64,000 nt of DNA from Progne subis subis (GCA_022316685.1 JAKJHU010000360.1:1-64000), one strand, 5' to 3'. Positions 11,146 through 25,141 are shown, counted from the stretch's first letter. The notes: generated by a model not told the origin, from the sequence alone. Numbers and translations are program-made.

Positions 11146-11398
11146 CAATTTTCCTTGAGAAGAAAATAGTTGGTAACTTTAGTACGAGACTAAGAGGGAT
11201 TGCGAGGGAAAGTGGCTAGAAGGATATAGTCAGGGAAGACAGATTGGGAGAAAGATTGGAATTAGGTGTGAGGCAAACAGTTGGCAAAAGACAAGATAGC
11301 ACAACAGAATAATAAAAGAGAGGATTGAAGCATGAAGTGAGTGAGGGAGACCAAGATTGTCCTGATACCGGCAGTTTCTTGATTTGTTGCCACCAAAA

Positions 11399-13030
11399 AT
11401 GGGTCCAAGGAAAATTAACTCCTTAGAACCAGGGGCTGTGAATTATGAAGGAAATTCACAAGACCCTGGTATACCTGGGAACTGTGAGGGGGGGTTTCAG
11501 AAGGGGAGCATCCCTCAGGACAGTCCACTGGGAATGATGTTACGATACTGGGATACATGGGAATCTCGAAGAAGAAAAAAGTAAGCGGAAAATGATTAAT
11601 TATTGTATGTTTGAAAGGACAAAGGAAATGATAGGGAAAGATAACATATATTAGCCAAAGTCTGGACCATTTGAAGATTTAATTTACCAGGCTTTGATTT
11701 GGTATGTGAATTCAAAAGAGCCATTCAATCAGGAAGAAAGTGACTATGCTGCTCTGTGCCTTCCCAGGGGAAAGGGTGAATTTGTTACTTGAAGGAAGGG
11801 AAGCAAAGGTCATCTGTTGTATCCTTTACAAACTAGAGGTTGAGCAGCCAAAAAAGATAGACACAAGCCCTAGGATCCGTTAGATCACCTCCCACCCCCT
11901 TATAGGCAACCTAATCAGCCCGTTCAACCCCAAGCCCCCGAGGGTCCTCCTGTAAATGCAAACACACCCCCTATACAGGAGGAGCCAGTAGCACATAGAA
12001 CTAGAGGTGGGGGACGGGGAGAAGTGATGATGGGGATGGGGAAGCAAAAATGGAAGATGGACTATACCCGCTTAGAAAAGTTCCAATGGCAAACCCAGAA
12101 CAGAGACCTATTGGTGATGTGAGTGTTCCCCTGAACACAGGGGATGTCAGGGAGTTTAAGAAGGAGATGGGCAGGCTGCTAGAGGATCCTCTTGGAGTGG
12201 CAGAGAGATTAGATCAGTTCTTGGGGCCAAATATATACACCTGGGTGGAACTGCAGTCTATCTTAGGAATCTTGTTTACCATGGAAGAAAGAGAAATGCT
12301 GAGACATTCAGGAATGAGGGTTTGGGATAGAGAATGTCAGGGGCCAGACCAGGGGGATCAGAAATGACCTATGCAAGATCCAGGTTGGAATAATCAGAAT
12401 GAAAGACACAGGCAGAATATGAGTGATCTCTGGTGGATGATTATCCGAGGAATCCGGGAAGCAGTGCCCAAGGGGCAGAATATAAGGAAAGCTCTAAGTG
12501 AGCACCAAGGGAAGGATGAAGCCCTGGCAGACTGGTTAGAAAGACTAAGAAAAGCCTTGCAGTTATATTCAGGTGTAGACCCCGACACTGCAGCAGGACA
12601 GGTCCTTTTGAAAACACAATTTGTAGCTAAGGCCTGGGGGCACATCAGGAAGAAGATGGAAAAAATAGAAAAATGGCAGGATAGGGGGCTTCAGGAATTG
12701 TTAAGAGAAGCACAGAAAGTGTATGTGAGAAGAGATGAGGAGAGGCAAAAGACAAAAACCGCAGATTTTAATGGCAGCAGTCAAGGAAACACAGACAACC
12801 ATGAATACAGAGAAGTGCTCAGGAAAGAACAAACAACAGAAAAAGGCAGGTCCCACCTCTGGGGATACGAGATCCACGTGTTTTTCCTGTCACCAGAAAG
12901 GACACTTACAAACTTCTTGTCCTACCTCCAGGGGTACAGGACCCACTTGTTTTTATTGCCACAAAAAGGAACATCTACAGAAATTCTGTAGAAAGAGACA
13001 GCAAGATAAGAAAATGTATCAAGAAGATTA
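11399..13030 (+). pseudogene. gag: Gammaretrovirus-like gag (copy A)
   Basis: The ATG at 11,399-11,401 gives Met-Gly, a possible N-myristoylation start. Matrix-like sequence is broken by an extra A near 11,580. A Pro-rich region keeps a PPPY late-domain motif (about 11,893-11,904), which is mutated in copies B and C. Capsid (12,050-12,760) has gammaretroviral-like helices, and nucleocapsid has two CX2CX4HX4C knuckles (about 12,870-12,990). There is a stop at 12,365 (TGG to TGA) and a frameshift near 12,760. No 5' LTR precedes it; the minus-strand LTR/env piece takes its place. Confidence 0.8.
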
Positions 13031-15476
13031 AGAGGGTCAGGAGCTCTATTTAATGAGGACTGAAAACCTAGAAGAGCCCTTGATAAAACTGAAAATAGGT
13101 CCTCAAAAGGAAGAAATCACATTTTTGGTGGATGGAGAAGCTACTAGGTCCACCCTAAGAAAACTATCACAAGGATGTGAAGTAAGTCGTGAATGTGTCC
13201 CAGTAATTTGGGATTTAAAGAAGAAGTTTTTCAGGTTCCTGTAATTAAAAATGTGCAGAATGAATTGGATGAAAAATTTAGACTGAATGATTTGGTATTA
13301 ATACCAGAGGCTGATTATAATTTATTAGGAAGGGACTTAATAATAGCCTTGGGGATTAAATAACACCCTGTGAAGGAAAACTTAAAATCCGTTCTTTAAC
13401 TGAAGAAGATAATTTCAAGATTAGCGACACTGTGTGGTATACTGGTGAAGTAGGAAAATTAAACATTCAGCCCATTAGCGTTGAAATACAGAACCCAGAA
13501 ATCCCCATTCGAGTAAAACAATATCCGATATCACTGGAAGGTCGGAAGGGATTGAAACCGGTCGTTGAGAATTGAGTACATCAGGGGGTGTTGGAGTCCT
13601 GTGTGTCACCACATCATACCCCCATCCTGCCGGTAAAGAAGCCTGATGGTAGCTACCGACTAGTGCAGGATCTCAGAGAGGTAAATCAAAGAACCATTAC
13701 CCGCTGTCCAGGAGTAGCTAAGCCAGATACCTCCTAATTACATTTGGTACAGTGTTGTGGATTTAAAGGATGCCTTTTGAACTCGCCCTCTGGATGAGGG
13801 CAGTAGGGATTGCCTTTGAGTAGGAGGACCCAGATACAGGTAGGAGAGAGCAATTAAGGTGAACGGTGCTACCACAAGGTTTTACAGAGGGACCAAATCT
13901 TTTTGGGAGGGCGTTAGAAAATCTTTGGAAGTCCTTTGAGTTACTCAAAGGAATTAAGCTGCTACAGTATGTAGATGGTCTGTTAGTAGCAGGAGAAACT
14001 GAAGAGGAAACGAGAAAGGGTACTATTAAACTTCTACATTTTCTGGGATAAAACGGGCTGAAGATATCAAAGTCAAAATTGCAGTTTGTAGAGTCAGAAG
14101 TGCGGTGTTTAGGTCATTGGATTAGTAAGAAAAAGAAAAAGCTAGACCCTGAAACGGTTCCAGGAATATTGAACATGGGACCCCCAAAGTCTAAAAGAGA
14201 AATAAAACAATTTTTGAGTCGCTTGGGTTATTGTAGACAAGAGATAGAAGGGTTTAGTAGAAAAGTAAAATTTCTACATCAGAAATTAACTACCAATCAC
14301 TTGGAATGGGATGAAAGGGATCAGGAAAATTTGGAGCAAGTTAAAGAAGCTCTACTGCAAGCTCCTGTACTGAGTCTTCCCAATTTAGACAAGCCTTTTC
14401 AATTATTTGTTAATACAGTTGATCAAACACCTTATGAAATATTGACTCAAGCTTGGGCAGGAAGCTAAAAGCCAGTAGGATATTATTCCAAATGATTGGA
14501 TCCAATTAGTAAGAGTTGGCCAACATGCCTGCAAGTTCTGGTAGTCACTGCTGTGTTAGTAGAAGAAGCCCGAAAAGTAACCTTTGGGGCACCACTGGAA
14601 GTGTACATCCCCCACAATATTAGGGGAATTCTTGCTAAAGAGGCCAAAACATGGTTAACATAGCAGAATATTAAAATATGAGGCTATCTTGATAGACTCT
14701 CCAGAATTAGAGCTGAGAGTGACAAATATACAAAGCCCCAATCAGTTCCTTTATGGAGACCCAGGGGAAGAATTAATACATGATTGCACAGAGGTCATAG
14801 ATTTACAAATAAAAAAACCACCCAGATTTAAGAGAACAAGAATTAAAAAGAGGAGAAAAACTATTTATAGATGGAACATCCCAAGTGGTAGATGGAAGAA
14901 GGAAATCTGGGTATGCCATAATTCATGGAGAAAAACTGGAAGTAAAAGAATCTGTTTCCCTTAGCCCGTCCTGCTCAGCACAAGCCTGTGAACTCTATGC
15001 ATTATTCTGTGCATTGCTGTTATTAAAGGATCGAGAAGGGACCATATACACCGACTCAAAATATGCCTTTGGGGTAGTGCATACATTTAGAAAAATTTGG
15101 AAAGAAAGGGGACTTATAAACACTCAAAGAAAAGGATTAGTGCACCAAGGATTGATAATTCAAATTCTTAAAGCTTTGAAGAGCCCAAAAAGATAGCAGT
15201 GGTTCATGTGAAAGGCCACCAGCGGGGGAGAGACATTAGAACAAAAAGAAACAATTTGGCTGATGATGAAGCTAAGAAAGCTGCCCTGAGGGAAAACAGC
15301 AATGTAATTATGACTTTTCAGGAAGCAGGAACACAAAATCAAACACCATACTTTTCTTTAGCAGAAGTAGAAACCATGAAAAACCTAGGAGCAAGTCTAA
15401 AAGAGGGACAATGGATTCTCCCTGACAAAACCACAGTTGAATGGCAGAAAAAGGCTAGACTCATGCTTCAAGGGTA
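13031..15476 (+). pseudogene. pol: Protease, RT and RNase H of the gamma-like ERV (copy A)
   Basis: The protease active site reads Val-Asp-Gly-Glu-Ala in place of Asp-Thr-Gly-Ala, and Leu-Leu-Gly-Arg-Asp follows near 13,325. RT shows the VKKPDGSYRLVQDLR motif (about 13,635), LPQGF near 13,868 and YVDG at 13,968 (catalytic YVDD altered). RNase H is recognisable from Tyr-Thr-Asp-Ser-Lys (about 15,047) and a VHVKGH motif (about 15,205). Many stops and indels interrupt it. Several, such as TGA at 13,573 and TAA at 13,735, are shared with copies B and C. RNase H passes into an Ile-Leu-Pro-Asp-Lys segment, and no integrase zinc or DDE core follows. Confidence 0.8.
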
Positions 15477-17150
15477 AAAGGACCTATACCCAATAAAGAT
15501 TGGAAAATTATTTTGACACCAGGAGACCTGAAAGTAAAATTAAAAAAGACTTAAATTTGATTAACCTTTATTGAAGTCCAAAATACAGTTTAAGTAAAAT
15601 GTAATTAATCCCCGACATTGGCTGAGGAGAGCATTTGGTGCCCAGAGGCTATAGCTCATATGGAAATCATTTTCGCCTGTGGATTTCACATAATGCTGCA
15701 ATTACATTTGGATGTTGCCACCCACATATTGAAAGAATAACCCAGGCCCAGGATATTCAAGATATCCTTAGTACAGAAAGGTCAGAAGCTGCCATCCCAC
15801 AGAGAGAAGTTCCATGTTCCAGCAAGGTTGCTGCAAACACGGTCATCAGTGTGAGCGGTGTAAAGCAGGGACCATGAAGTGGCTGAGACAAAGACATTGG
15901 CACAGAACAACTGTACCTTGGGACCAAAGAGATGTAGCTTTTATGATTAATTGTATATGATGTTTTAGTAGAGTAGAGTGAGACTTTAAAATGCAAATTG
16001 GGTTTTAGCACAGATCAGCATTTGATACTTATTTGGAACAATTTAGGATAAAAGATCAAGTACAAAGATCATTTATTTATTTAGCATATCACGTGGAATG
16101 ATTAGTGGCTTTGAGAATACAGCAAGAGAAGAAAGGATAATAGTAGTAAAATATGGATATAGTAATATACCCAGAAACAACAGAAGAAATTAATAGTCTT
16201 GCTTAACCTTGTCCAAACTATAAGAACTCCTTTGATAATTAACCATTAAAAATCTGGTTTTTTGTAATTGTAATTAACTTTATTTATTATGAAAAATTAG
16301 GCATTCTGGATTGGCTGTTGACTAGCAACTCCATTGAGTTTAGAGCAGAACAATGCCGATGGAAGGGATTCAGACACTTCCTTGATCAATGGGAACAGCC
16401 TGAACAGACTGAAAATCTTTTAAGAGGCCCTGAGCAACTAACATTAACAGATTTCATTGAGGAACTACAATTCCAGAATAAGAGACTGGAAACACCTGTT
16501 ACTGAAAGAGTCCAAGAACAAGTAACACACTGGGAATGTACTAAGCATGGCTTAGAGTGTCGCCATGGGTTTTGTGTTATTTGTGTGCTTTGCCTTAATT
16601 TGAGGTGGAGAATAACAAGAGCAGAAGAAAGAGAGAGACAATTGATTTGTTTAACTTGCTTAGATGGTGTCCATGAACAGTTAACTTTAAAAATCTTTTC
16701 CAGTGATTTTTTTGGAACACCTTTGAGATATGAATATGGAACCTTTTATGCAATGGTCCAAATAATAGAAAATTTAGACCAATGAGTTTTTACTATATTA
16801 GCTTTTGAGCAGGTGAGAGAGCAAACGATTCATAATATTATAGACCCAGTGTATCATAATAGACAGATGCTGTGGAGAAGGAATTTGTGTGCCACGCTAT
16901 AGACACATTTCTTACTGTGAATTGACATTGCGAATGTGCCTATTGGTGGTGACGAAGACTTAATAATAATCCCCAACTTTGGAGCAAAAAGCTACCAGAC
17001 AAAGTCAGGTTGTTAACTGAAGTAGTGAAAAAGCAAATCTTATTGTGGTTGGCACATCTCATGAGCTTTGCTGGTTTAGACTAAAAGAGGAAGTAGCTGA
17101 CTAACCCAGAGAGAGAGAGAGAGGGCGAGGGAGAGGGCAGTGCTGTGAGA
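15477..17150 (+). pseudogene. Unrecognised coding region replacing integrase (copy A)
   Basis: Between RNase H and env lie about 1.6 kb with protein-like frames that match nothing I know. The first (about 15,615-15,955) is the frameshifted copy of the ORF at 32,716-33,057. A second frame (15,960-16,150) is broken. A third is open from before 16,318 to 16,785 (155 codons) and rich in Cys/His pairs, including CxxC at the VIC/VLC and LTC positions. Reading appears to go on weakly to about 16,920. The third frame has no ATG near its start, so it may depend on splicing or be internal. Confidence 0.5.
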
Positions 17151-17184
17151 ACTGTGAGTAATCTGTGCCATCCTTGAAACAAAC

Positions 17185-19292
17185 ATGAGGCCAAGGGTAC
17201 CAGTGAGACCAAAGGCACCAGTGACTAGATCCCAGGATATAAACTTTGCTGCCAAGAATCCTGACATCTTGGCCCTTGGCTGCAACCCAAAGAGCCTTGA
17301 GGATGGTAGAAAGTCAAAACTGCTGAGGATTATTTTCACTGTGTTTGTCGGTGATGCCCTTGGCAACTGGCCAAAACTATGGAGCCACTCTGGACAGAGT
17401 CCATGAGAGAAGGGAATGAGCAATGCAGGAACAAACAATAATAAAACAAGCAGCACAGAGCGGCAATGAGAGAACAATCAATGTAAAACAAAGTCCCAAT
17501 AATGTTGATCCCTGTAATAAATGCCATCACTCCATGTGGGTCAAGACAAGATGGAATTTGTGTTCATGGCACATCCACATGTTAAGTGCTGCCTGCTACG
17601 AGTGCAGCAATTTTATAGAGGTGTGTGTTAAAAATAGAAAAATGGATTGGGATAGGGAAAAATTTAGGATTTAATTGACTGAGCTCCGTTATCCTTATAG
17701 TGATCAAACCTTGTCCTCAATATGAAAACTTTTTTTTGTTTTGAGAAAGATGAGAATGGGAATGATCCAAGTATAGGTATAGGAGGTACTAGCACTAAGG
17801 AAAAAAAAGAAGAAAAACTAAAAAGAAACAAACAAAAAGATGTAAAAAGGCCATAGGGAAAGAATTAAAGGAACAGTGATAAGCTGTATGAACAATTCAA
17901 ACAGCAGTATAGCAACTGGGATTTGACAACCTCAGCTAAGAAACTTTTTGTAGCTTTGATGCAAGAAATTGCTACAGAATTAGGAGTATCCAAATGCTGG
18001 ATCTGTGGGAGGACTTAGAATGGCTGAAAGATGGCTGTGGAGAGGTGAGAGTCTAGCTCCAGAACAATTTTTCAAATGGAATCATACTCAAATTTTCAAG
18101 ACATTAAAACGACCTGAAGGATTGATTTTGAGTCATCAAGTAATTGGAACAGTCTGTATAACTTGAGAAGGAAGGAAATATAATGAAGTAGTAGGATATA
18201 CTCCTTGTATATCTATTTTAGTAGTTAATTTGGATAATAAAACTAAGACCTGGCAACCAAAATCTTTTACTGGGTATTGGGGAATAACAAAGAAAATGAA
18301 TTGTGAGCTGAATAATCAAACTGATTTGTGCTGGCATAAAAGTCCTGGAGCTAACCTCTACCAATCCAAAAAACCCATAAAATCTTATTAGGAACAACAA
18401 GAAAAAACAGAGAGTAAATGGAAAGCCCCTGATGGAATATATTGCATTTGTGGGCAATGAGCATAGAGTGAATTACCTCAAAAGTGGGAGGGAACCTGTA
18501 CCTTAGGAGTTATACGACCCTCCTTCTTCGTCATACCAAGGTCTAGGAGCAATATGCTGGGAACACCACTTGATGAGACTCTGGAAAGGAATAAAAGAGA
18601 TTTAAACCTCAACTTCCCAAAGTCAGGGGGAAACCAGGAATGGGGGGAAGACAAATGGCCTGTAGAAAGAATCATAGCATATTATGACCCAGCAACTTGG
18701 GCTGAGGATGGATCTTGGGGATATAGGACCCCAATTTATCTATTGAATCGGTTGATAAGACTCCAGGCGGGAGTGGAGGTTGTATCAAACCATACTTCTG
18801 ATGCCCTAAAGTTACTGGCCAAGCAGCATTCACAAATGTGAGCATTTGTATATCAAACCAGAATTGCCCTAGATTATCTGTTGGCTGAAGAAGGGGGAGT
18901 TTGAGGAAGATTTAATGAATCTGAGTGCTGTGTAGAGAGAGATGATCATGGGGAAGCCATCACAAAACTTGCTGAAGAAATTCAAAGGAGTGGCACATGT
19001 ACCTGTTCAAAAGTGGAATTCTATTCTAAAAACGGATTGGTGGGATAACCTCTTTGGAGGAGCCTGGTGGAAGAAGGTGGGATTTATGCTGTTATGTTCT
19101 GGATTAGGATTGTTATTCTTACCATGCATGATTCCATGTCTTATTAGACTAATCCACCCAATGATACAAGGAATGCAAATTACAGCAATGCCCATTGATC
19201 CAGAATTGGCAGCAAAAGGGAATCCAAATTACTTTGCTGATATTAAAGCTAGACCTACTGCACACTCAAAAGAAAGGACCCGAAGGAGATGT
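17185..19292 (+). pseudogene. env: Gamma-type env (copy A)
   Basis: It starts with Met-Arg-Pro-Arg and a hydrophobic signal/anchor (about 17,315-17,375), followed by a fragmented surface subunit (Cys-Asn-Lys-Cys-His near 17,510; ORF 18,554-18,841). The transmembrane subunit has an immunosuppressive-type segment (near 18,860), the CX6CC region (first Cys now TGA at 18,902-18,904), and a membrane span plus tail (18,942-19,295). Multiple stops are shared with copy B. It would mediate membrane fusion in an intact virus; this copy cannot. Confidence 0.75.
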
Positions 19293-19508
19293 TGACTGAA
19301 CATAAAGAGACTACTCTAGCACAAGAGATGTCAAGCAAATTTGAGAAGGAATGTGAAAACTTGATGCAGCACGGGAGATGTTAGAAAAATTAGAGGCTGA
19401 AATGAGAGAGCGTGAAAACCTGGATTATTGGGAATATAGAAGAAATCGAGATTCAGTTTTAATTAAAAATCATGAATCAATATGATTAAAAAGAAAAATC
19501 GGGGAAAT

Positions 19509-20331
19509 TGTAATAAATTAAAATGATTCATGCTAATTGCAACTTATATAATATTTTAGAAAATATATATTATTAAAAAATATTTGTGATAAAGTAGTAA
19601 AGGAAAAAGTAGATGTGATTACTGTTACAAAGCAGATGGACCCCTTGGCAGATGCTACAGGAGGAAAAATAAGATACAGGATGCAGTTTGAGATAAGCAA
19701 GAGTTTCAAAGCTGGATTGGCCAAAGTTGGGACTACTCCAAGGTCAGGAGATGGGCCCTTTGCAGATGTGATGGGATACAGGATGTCTTAAGATAGAAGT
19801 GGCCTTGAGATGGACAAAGCTGGCACTGTTCCAAGGTAGGGAGCTTTGGTGTTGGTTTGATCCATGAAATAATTACTTTTTGGAACATAATGCTTAGTTA
19901 TGTATAACACAAAACTTAGAGCGCACGCGCAACCAGTAAGGTTATTCATAGGATGCAAGGAAGATGATGAGCCTTCATCTGAAGAAGACCACCAAAAGGC
20001 CAACATGACACCCTAACAACAAGTGGAGCATGTGCTATATAGTACAGTGACGTAGATTTTAAGAATTGAAAATAGGAGATTCACAGGAAATATTAATGAA
20101 TATGTATTAGCATACAATATATAAGTTTAAGTTGGATTACTTTGTTTTGTACGTGAGGTAGGGTGAGAAACCTTCCTCCGTACCCTGGTCAGTTTTGCTT
20201 ATGCTTTATCCAAACAGTACTTATCTTTAATTAATCACTGCTGAAATTTTGCATATGCTTGATTATAAAATGCTACTTAAATAAAATTGCATTGCTGCTA
20301 AATTCAACTTCATTGCATATTGAAATAAACA
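19509..20331 (+). mobile_element. 3' LTR of the gamma-like ERV (copy A)
   Basis: It follows a purine-rich tract (AAAAAGAAAAATCGGGGAAAT) and starts TGTAATAA. It has a TATAAG box near 20,121 and AATAAA near 20,280, and ends ...AATAAACA at 20,331. It is about 823 bp and matches 36,557-37,381. No matching 5' LTR exists in the window. The gap 19,293-19,508 holds a degraded cytoplasmic-tail frame. Confidence 0.75.
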
Positions 20332-20347
20332 TATAGAGCTTCATTTA

Positions 20348-20880
<533 letters not shown>

Positions 20881-22069
20881 GGGAGCAGGTGCCTTTACAA
20901 TCCCAAAATCACTGACACTCCACCTCAGCCCTGCACAGCACAGCACCTTAAACTCAGCCTTCCCAATTTCACTGCAACCTCCCACAAGACACTTCCAGTT
21001 CCCAAAATTCCTAAAAGCACCAGCAAGACATTAAAAACAGCTTCTTGATTTCCTTCCCTCCACTCCCCTACTCCAAGAGCCCAAACCACCCCATCCCCCC
21101 ACTGCAATCCCTATCCCTCCAAACTTTCCTACCACCTCCACACTGCAATTACACCCCACATTACACTGCCCCATCCCATCCCATCCCATCCCATCCCATC
21201 GCATCCCATCCCATCCCTTCAGGGCAAGAAGTCCCCTCCAACCAGCCCTTGCACACTTCCAGCCATTCCAGGGCAGCCACAGCTTTTCCTCCCACTCTGT
21301 GCCAGGGCCCCACCGCCCTCCCAGGGAACAAGTCCATCCCCACAGCCCAGCTCACCCTGGCCCCAGGCAGCGTCCAGCCATGGCCTGTGTCCTGGTGCTG
21401 CAGGCCCTTGGCAAGAGTCTCTCCCAGCCAGCAATTCCTGCTCTTCCCTGCTCTGGGGCAGTAGCTGCAAGTTGATTTGCTCCCTGGGCCACTGACCCAG
21501 CCCTAAGTAGGGACCTTTCCCCAGAGCTCTGTGGCCACTGCAATATTCACACCTCCAAGGTTGCTACAGCTCCAGGAGCCTTTGGACATCGCTCCAAGGT
21601 GATGCCCAGGCTGCCACTCTTGGCCTGTCTGTGCAGAGCCGGAAAATGCACTCTATGATCCTGCTGCCTCCTGCCCAATTCAACCTTCATGTTTCCTCCA
21701 GGTGCAGCCAGAGCTCTTGGGGCTTCCAGCATTCCCCTCTCTGGGACATCACCGTGCTGGCAGCTCCAAGGTTCCATTCTCTGTGACACCATGGTGGTGA
21801 CAGCTCCAACGTTCCCTGCCTGGAGACGCTCCAAGGGAAGCGTCCAGAGCCACAGCCAGACAGCAAAACTGAGCGGGCACTGAGCACCCCCGGCCTGGGC
21901 TGATGTGCATTGCTGTGCACACAGCTCAGGGGAAGGTCCCCCTGGCCACCTCCACAGTGCCACAGGCAAGTGGCACATAGACCTACAGAGCTTTGCCCAG
22001 AGCCAACAGGAAAAGTTCAAAAAAGAACACAAACAAAAGAACCCAACAGGAGCCTGCACTCCATGATCC
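20881..22069 (+). repeat. Repeat 'R', GC-rich non-coding unit (copy A)
   Basis: This block recurs at 37,486-38,559 and 39,660-40,373, and inverted at 22,934-23,622. Its fixed order is a CTTT tract, a C-rich leader, a CCCAT pentanucleotide tract (here about 21,168-21,216), then a Cys-free low-complexity GC-rich body. ORFs in all six frames change with small indels between copies, so I see no coding constraint. The tail junction at about 22,050 skips what is 39,420-40,355 in copy B. Confidence 0.85.
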
Positions 22070-22933
22070 TGCTGCCTCTTATTACAATCTGTTCATACAA
22101 TCAGGGGTCGTAATGGTTTGTTTACTGATCTCAGAATGTAAAACCAAGCACAGAGGGGATTTCAGTATGAATCAAAACAAATGCAGTTTTTATTGATTGC
22201 CCATAGCAAATGTGATAGAGGGATTAGGAGTGAGAGAAAGAGATAGAAAAAGAGAGAGAGGAAAAATGGGATATAGCTACCAAACGTGGAGATGAAATCC
22301 TGGTGTTCCTGTTGATGAGTGTGCCTTTCATGTTGGGGAGAGTCTCTCTCAAAATCTCTGGTTTACTCAGGGGTTTTTATTGTAGTCCTCCATTGCGGGG
22401 GGAACAAGTAATGCAAATAAGTCTATTGAAGCCACCGAGGGGGAACAGGTAGTCCATGTTCTCAGCAGTAAGCGAGAGCCATTGCCTTCTTGGTCCAACG
22501 ACCACACGTGCAGGCAAACATCTCGCTTTGGTTGAGTCAGCCCCAGTCCCCCATATTGGGGTTGTAGGGGTCTCATGTCTCAGTCCTTGAGAGGGGGCTT
22601 TGATCTCCATCTGTCACGGTGGTTGTGAAGCAGATGAGGGATTTTCTGTGGGGGACCACCAAAGTTACCCCAGAAAGTCCACTTGGCCAAGAGGTGGGGA
22701 AATTCATAGGCTATTGTCATGAAGCAGGGACCATGCAGCGAGTGCAATCTTCAGGTACAGAACTACCATTACACTGCTCAAAGCCAGTGTACTGTGGCGT
22801 GGTGACACAGGAAAATGCACCTGCAGACGATTGGCAAGCATCCACCTCGAGCAGGCCAGAACTGCTGTGGGGTCCTCGGAGTCCTTGTGACGATCATGAG
22901 GCAAATGAGGGGAACTTCAGATCAACTCTTACA
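22070..22933 (-). mobile_element. Solo LTR between inverted R repeats
   Basis: The minus strand starts TGTAAGAGTTGATC at 22,933. It has an ATAATAAAAAC-type box near 22,380 and AATAAAAAC near 22,190. It matches the 3' LTR at 40,374-41,273. The left edge is uncertain (22,070-22,080). I find no target-site duplication; the right flank is inverted R sequence, which suggests rearrangement at this LTR and not a simple insertion. Confidence 0.65.
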
Positions 22934-23622
22934 TCAAGTCGGAGGTGCTCAGTGGCTGGTCAGTTTGATGACTGTGTGTGGCTCTGGACGCTTCCCTTGG
23001 AGCATCTCCAATACATGGAATGTTAGAGCTGCCCCCAGCCATGGTGCCACAGAGAGGGAAAACTTGGAGCTGCCAGCACAGTGATGTCCCAGAGAGGGGA
23101 ATGTTGGGGCTATGCCACTCCTGACCTGGCCCCAAGAGCTCTGGCAGCACCTGGAGGAGACACCTAAGGCTGATCTGGGAGGGAAGCAGCAGGATCATGG
23201 AGTGCAGGCCCCTGCCCTGCACAGACAGCACAAGAGTGGCAGCCTGGGCATCCCCGGGAGCGGTGTCCAAAGGCTCCTGGAGCTGCAGCAGCCTCAAAGC
23301 TGTGAGCATTGCAGTGGCCACAGAGCTCTGGGGAAAGGTCCCGGCCCTGGCTTGGGGCTGGGCCAGAGCCCAGGGAGCAAATCAACTTGCAGCTGCTGCC
23401 CCAGAGCAGGGAAGAGCAGGAATTGCTGGCTGGGAGAGACTCTTGCCAAGGGCCTGCAGCGCCAGGACACAGGCCATGGCTGGACACTGCTTGGGGCCAG
23501 GGTGAGCTGGGATGTGGGGATGGACTTGTTCCCTGGGAGGGCGGTGGGGCCCTGGCAAGCTCCAATGTAATGTGAGGATTAAAGTCTGAAGGGTTTAGTG
23601 ATAGTTGGGAGAGGTAGGGATG
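22934..23622 (-). repeat. Repeat 'R', inverted partial copy
   Basis: The reverse complement of the R body and leader, ending near the CCCAT tract position and passing directly into satellite. With 20,881-22,069 it forms a large imperfect inverted repeat around the solo LTR. Confidence 0.8.
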
Positions 23623-25062
23623 ATGAAATAAGGGGCAGTGAAATGGACCAACACTTGCCAATATTTCTCCAATTCAAATGCTGTAATCAGGCTAGAAATG
23701 GAAATAAAGGAGGAGGGAAAAGATCTTGAAGAAATGCAAGCTTAAATTGAAAAATCGAAAAATTTGAAAGCATGTGAAAATCAAAAAGTTAATGGGCTGA
23801 CAAGAAGTGCAGGGAGAGGGACGGAAGCTTGCCCAATTTATCTTCATTGAAATTGCAAGCTTATATTTCCTTTCCTGAAAGGAAGTATTTTCTCTGAAAT
23901 ATTTAAAATAGGAAACAAAGTCTAACTCAGGAAAGGAGACATGATGAGAAACAGTGCGAATGAAAACTGACGAAATTTGGAACCAAAATGAGTGAGGCCA
24001 CATGGACTGAGATGAAATGAGCGGCAGTGAAAAGACCAACACTTGCCAAATGTACACCAATTCCAATGCTGCAATCCGTCAAGAAATGGAAAAAAAGGAA
24101 GGAGAGGAAAACACGTAGAAGATATTCAAACTTAAATTGAAAAAGGGAATATTTTGAAAGCATGTAAAAAGAAAAAGTGAATGGGATGACAAGAAGTACA
24201 GGGAAAGGAAGAGAAGCTTGCCCAATTAGTCTTCATTGAAATCTTGTAAACAGGGAACAACATCTAATAAATGCTCAGGAAATGAGTTATGCTGCAAAGC
24301 AGTGCGAATGAAAACCATGGGAAAATTTGGAACTGGAATAATTGAAAGCAAATGGTCTGAGATGAAATGAGGGGCACTGAAAAAAACCAACACTTGTCAA
24401 AAGTACTCCAATTCAAATGCTGAAATCAGGCAAGAAAGGTAAATAAAAGAAAGAGAAGAAAACAAATTGATAAAAAAGCAAGCTTAAAAGGAAAAAGGGA
24501 AAATTCACACAGAACGTGAAAAGTGGGTGGGATGACAAGAAGGGCAGGGAAAGGGACGGAAGCTTGCCCAATTAATATTCATTGAAATGGCAAGATTTCA
24601 TTCAGTATCCAAGAGGAAAGTCATCCCTTCATGAAAGGGAATGAAATATTTAATACAGAGAACAAAGTCGAACAAACGCTCAAGAAATTATATATAATGA
24701 AACTGCAAATGAAAACTAATGAGAAAATTTGGGACCAGAGAGATTGTGACCAAATGGACTGAGATGAAATGAGGGGCACTGAAAAGGACCAACACTTGTC
24801 AAAGTTACTCCAAATCAAATTCTGACATCAGGCAAGAAATTGAAATAATGGAAGGAGAAGATTAGAAACTGAAGAAGTGCAAGGTTAAAATGGAAAATAA
24901 AATAATTTTTGAAAGCACATGAGAAGCCAAAATCCAATGAGATGACAAGAAGTGCAAGGAAAAGGAAAAAAGCTTCCCAAGTAACACTCATTGAAATTTT
25001 GAAAATAGAGAACAAGTTGAGCAATCGCTCAGGAAAAGAAATATGATTGGAAACAGTGCAAA

Positions 25063-25141
<79 letters not shown>

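Noticed and set aside
25066..25139. Poly(A) tail of a retrogene
   Set aside because: The sequence on both sides is satellite; no transcript-like sequence or target duplication is present.
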